Shown piece after piece: positions 13,350 to 14,767 of a DNA stretch of 14,767 nt (position 1 is its first letter; each line of letters starts with the position of its first letter). The stretch spans positions 1-14,767 of the forward strand of contig JAEWBS010000023.1 of NCBI GenBank assembly GCA_023391005.1. The letters run 5' to 3'. A program made the translations under genes and the position numbers. The DNA comes from Bacillota bacterium (lineage in GTDB: Bacteria; Bacillota; Clostridia; Oscillospirales; Ruminococcaceae). Below the pieces are notes generated by a model that had not been told where the DNA came from, made no database searches, and worked only from the letters and a program-made list of their open reading frames with translations.

Positions 13350-13413
13350 TGGTTGTGTTTGTGCGATATATGTATACCATAGAATGCTCAAGGATGGATT
13401 TAAACTGTCCACC
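13318..13413 (+). repeat. Copy B of imperfect direct repeat
   Basis: AAAAATCGCTTAA, then TGTGTTTGTGCG, TATGTAT and GGATTTAAACTG occur in the same order and roughly the same spacing as at 8820-8920. The two copies bracket the M20/YfcC/LysR block, and copy B directly follows the integrase relic. Confidence 0.4.
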
Positions 13414-13549
13414 TCACATGCGACATGTGCATACGAAAACATCGAACATAAATCGCAATGCATCAGCGAGGGAGGGGGCGTGTGGGGAAGCCGCCGGTTC
13501 CTACCGCACGTTGAGCGACCGAAGGGAACGGATTCCCGCCGCAGCGGGT
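13414..13549. other. No recognisable gene
   Basis: Open frames cross this stretch on both strands but run through terminators and the tRNA hairpin and match no family I know. Nothing else is visible besides short GC-rich dyads such as GGAAGCCGCCGGTTCC near 13487-13502. Confidence 0.5.
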
Positions 13550-13601
13550 GCACCAGAATGAAAATGACCAGTCCGAAGACTGGTCATTTTCATTCTGGTG
13601 C
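13550..13601 (-). terminator. Perfect 24-bp hairpin at the tRNA-Leu 3' end
   Basis: Arms 13550-13573 and 13578-13601 are perfectly complementary over 24 bp around a CGAA loop (UUCG in the minus-strand RNA). The core GACCAGTC-UUCG-GACTGGTC with flanking AAAA/TTTT is a standard terminator of the tRNA transcript. Unusually, the outer six pairs include the tRNA's own GCACCA 3' end. Confidence 0.8.
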
Positions 13602-13682
13602 GGATAAGAGGACTTGAACCTCCACCGAGTTGCCCCGACTAGAACCTGAATCTAGCGCGTCTGCCGATTCCGCCATATCCGC
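13596..13682 (-). tRNA. tRNA-Leu (anticodon CAG), CCA encoded
   Basis: On the minus strand the acceptor GCGGATA pairs with TATCCGC. The anticodon stem CTAGA/TCTAG holds loop TTCAGGT with anticodon CAG, reading CUG. A long variable arm typical of class II tRNA-Leu is present. The T-arm GAGG-TTCAAGT-CCTC is intact, followed by discriminator A and an encoded CCA (13596-13598). The body is 87 nt including CCA. It has its own promoter at 13716-13744. Confidence 0.96.
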
Positions 13683-13715
13683 ATTTTATAAGCTGCCTCG
13701 CGTGACAGCTTACTC

Positions 13716-13744
13716 ATAATAGCATTGCAATCGATTTTTGTCAA
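13716..13744 (-). promoter_or_regulatory. Consensus SigA promoter of tRNA-Leu
   Basis: On the minus strand a perfect TTGACA (13744-13739) and TATTAT (13721-13716) are spaced by 17 nt. The tRNA starts 33 nt after the -10, leaving a short 5' leader with a 6-bp AAGCTG/CAGCTT stem. Confidence 0.85.
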
Positions 13745-13811
13745 CAGTTTTTGCAACATTTTTAAGCGGATTTGGCGATGGCAGTTTCTAAATAAGGTGA
13801 GAATTGCCGCG

Positions 13812-14066
13812 TCAAATGACGCAGACCAGACGCATCAGCAGCAGGCCCACAACACCGGGGAGGCCCAGAAATAGGGCGACCGCAACGGTGAAGGCATTGA
13901 GCGCCAGCAGGGACGCCCCCCACAGCGACGAGAAATGTACAGTCAAGAGACCGAGCATGCCACCAAATGCCGACGGCAACAGCGTTTGCAGAGCGTCGGC
14001 CCGTCCAAGTGTGCGCAACATTACGATAACGGCGCAGCACAGCACCACAATAATATAGGTGGTCAT
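13812..14066 (-). CDS. bofA: BofA-family protein (pro-sigma-K processing inhibitor)
   Basis: An 84-residue membrane protein with two or three hydrophobic segments. The C-terminal half carries the BofA signature: NAFTVAVALFLGLPGVVGLL (57-76), matching the family's N-x-F-T...LGxPGV. In Bacillus, BofA holds the SpoIVFB protease inactive in the forespore outer membrane so that sigma-K matures at the right time; a similar role here is inferred. The ATG at 14066 follows GGGGGC by 7 nt. It starts 14 nt after the DUF2508 gene, and the two form an operon like the yaaL-bofA pair of Bacillus. Its presence argues for a spore-forming lineage, although bofA also persists in some non-sporulating relatives. 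Confidence 0.85.
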   Translation of the reverse strand: MTTYIIVVLCCAVIVMLRTLGRADALQTLLPSAFGGMLGLLTVHFSSLWGASLLALNAFTVAVALFLGLPGVVGLLLMRLVCVI

Positions 14067-14080
14067 GATAAAAGCCCCCT

Positions 14081-14344
14081 TTACATCGTCAGCGCGGGAA
14101 TATTGACCTTTTGCGCCTGCGCTTCGTCATAGGCGCGAATCAGGCGAATGAGATAGCGATACCGAAATTCCAAAGCCGTTCTCTCGTGAATGGTATATGC
14201 GGTGATATCAAAGTCGTCGGTCATGTTAAATAGCTGCTCGTTATCGTCAAGCTGCTGCTTAAGCTGCCAGATTTCCGCCATCCATTGTTCTCGCATTCCT
14301 GTATTGCCGTTCTCAGCAGGAACAGGTTTGTTTTGCAACCTCAT
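14081..14344 (-). CDS. DUF2508/YaaL-family small protein
   Basis: An 87-residue soluble, largely helical protein. The central and C-terminal part has the DUF2508 look: a Trp-rich amphipathic helix QWMAEIWQLKQQLD (20-33), an F...D..ITAYTIHE segment (39-54) and an aromatic RYRYLIRLIRAYDEA (61-75). No function is known for the family. Its usual place directly before bofA, as here with a 14-nt gap, supports the call. The ATG at 14344 is chosen because GGAGGG (revcomp of 14355-14360) is 10 nt upstream; the open frame extends 71 codons further, but only through the terminator and rnpB. Confidence 0.8.
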   Translation of the reverse strand: MRLQNKPVPAENGNTGMREQWMAEIWQLKQQLDDNEQLFNMTDDFDITAYTIHERTALEFRYRYLIRLIRAYDEAQAQKVNIPALTM

Positions 14345-14431
14345 GCGGGCACCACCCTCCGTGACATAATCTATGCCAGTATTGTGGCGTAATATTCCTA
14401 TTTCTATACAACAACCCGCCAAAAAGTACAC

Positions 14432-14471
14432 AAAAAAGCGGCGGTACGCCGTCGCGCACCGCCGCTTTTTT
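14432..14471 (-). terminator. Terminator downstream of rnpB
   Basis: AAAAAAGCGGCGG (14432-14444) and CCGCCGCTTTTTT (14459-14471) form a perfect 13-bp stem with T-runs on both strands. It lies just after the RNase P RNA 3' end on the minus strand. Confidence 0.85.
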
Positions 14472-14475
14472 GAAA

Positions 14476-14767
14476 CCGCCAACCGGACATATAAGCCGGG
14501 TTCTGTTTTAGACAACGATCTATCTTGGCTGCAGGTCGCCCTTGCAGCTCCAGCCACGCTTTCAAAGGCACGACGGGCCGCCGTATCGCCTCTTGTTGGT
14601 GTTGCTCCGGATAGGGTTTGCAGGGCCGTCTCGTCTCCGAGACGCCGGTGAGCTCTTACCTCGCCTTTCCACCCTTACCTGCCGTAAGGCAGGCGGTATA
14701 TCTCTGTTGCACTTTCCCTAAGGTCGCCCTCGGCTGCCGTTAGCAGCTATCCCGCCCGATGGAGCCC
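14476..14767 (-). ncRNA. rnpB: RNase P RNA, bacterial class A (5' end outside window)
   Basis: This is the catalytic RNA that trims tRNA 5' leaders. On the minus strand, conserved blocks appear in order: GGGCTCCAT at the window edge, GGGAAAGTGCAACAGAGA, GGTAAGAGCTCACCGG, GCAAACCC, GATAGATCGTTGTCTAA and ACAGAACCCGGCTTA, the last carrying the 3' strand of helix P4. The 5' P4 strand and the start of the RNA lie beyond 14767. The exact 3' end near 14476 is an estimate based on helix P1 and the terminator that follows. Confidence 0.95.

Noticed and set aside
13164..13617. Open frames on both strands between the integrase relic and tRNA-Leu
   Set aside because: They run through two terminators and into the tRNA hairpin and match no family.

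Overview
The window (about 14.8 kb, GC-rich, with strong AGGAGG-type ribosome binding sites, some TTG/GTG starts, a class A RNase P RNA and the sporulation gene bofA) looks like the chromosome of an anaerobic, probably endospore-forming clostridium, most likely a gut Oscillospirales/Ruminococcaceae-type organism. The taxonomy is inferred from gene content; no 16S gene is present.

Layout. 1-699 holds no recognisable gene, only inverted repeats. A good SigA-type promoter (700-728) and a leader of about 147 nt precede rpe (882-1544). A MecA-family ClpC adaptor gene (1704-2279) lies on the minus strand and diverges from a six-gene plus-strand operon (2338-7580). That operon holds Rnf-like subunits C, D, E and A, a membrane-anchored DUF4015 glycosidase-like protein, and deoD, and it ends in a strong terminator. 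cdd follows under its own probable promoter. Then comes a relic stretch (8150-8940) with a possible 28-residue peptide gene, a broken gene with two in-frame TAG codons, and a bidirectional terminator. A minus-strand YfcC-type transporter and M20 peptidase/amidohydrolase pair (11566-8943) is divergent from its likely LysR regulator (11794-12720). 12721-13595 is gene-poor, with a tyrosine-recombinase C-terminal relic, terminators, and a second copy of a terminator/GTGCG/GGATTTAAACT block also found at 8820-8920. The right end is all minus strand: rnpB (partial), a DUF2508/YaaL gene, bofA, and tRNA-Leu(CAG) with its own consensus promoter. The tRNA runs directly into a perfect 24-bp hairpin.

Most interesting. 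The Rnf-like operon keeps the canonical order C-D-(G)-E-A-(B) but omits G and B. Every retained subunit lacks hallmark redox residues. RnfC has no barrel-sandwich N-terminal domain and no GGAGFPT nucleotide/FMN loop, but keeps both 4Fe-4S motifs. RnfD lacks the canonical SxAT flavinylation motif. RnfE and RnfA have both lost the intramembrane Fe-S cysteines (Ala/Leu and Ser in E; Asp and Gly in A). The reading frames are full-length, overlapping and well initiated, so this looks like a maintained, repurposed Rnf-derived membrane complex rather than decay. Its next operon partner is an extracellular glycosidase-like protein. Whether it is already described cannot be decided without database searches.

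The metabolic genes around it (deoD, cdd, rpe) fit nucleoside salvage feeding pentose phosphates into central metabolism. The M20/YfcC/LysR set fits uptake and hydrolysis of an amide-linked amino-acid conjugate or peptide-like substrate, though the substrate is not visible in the sequence.
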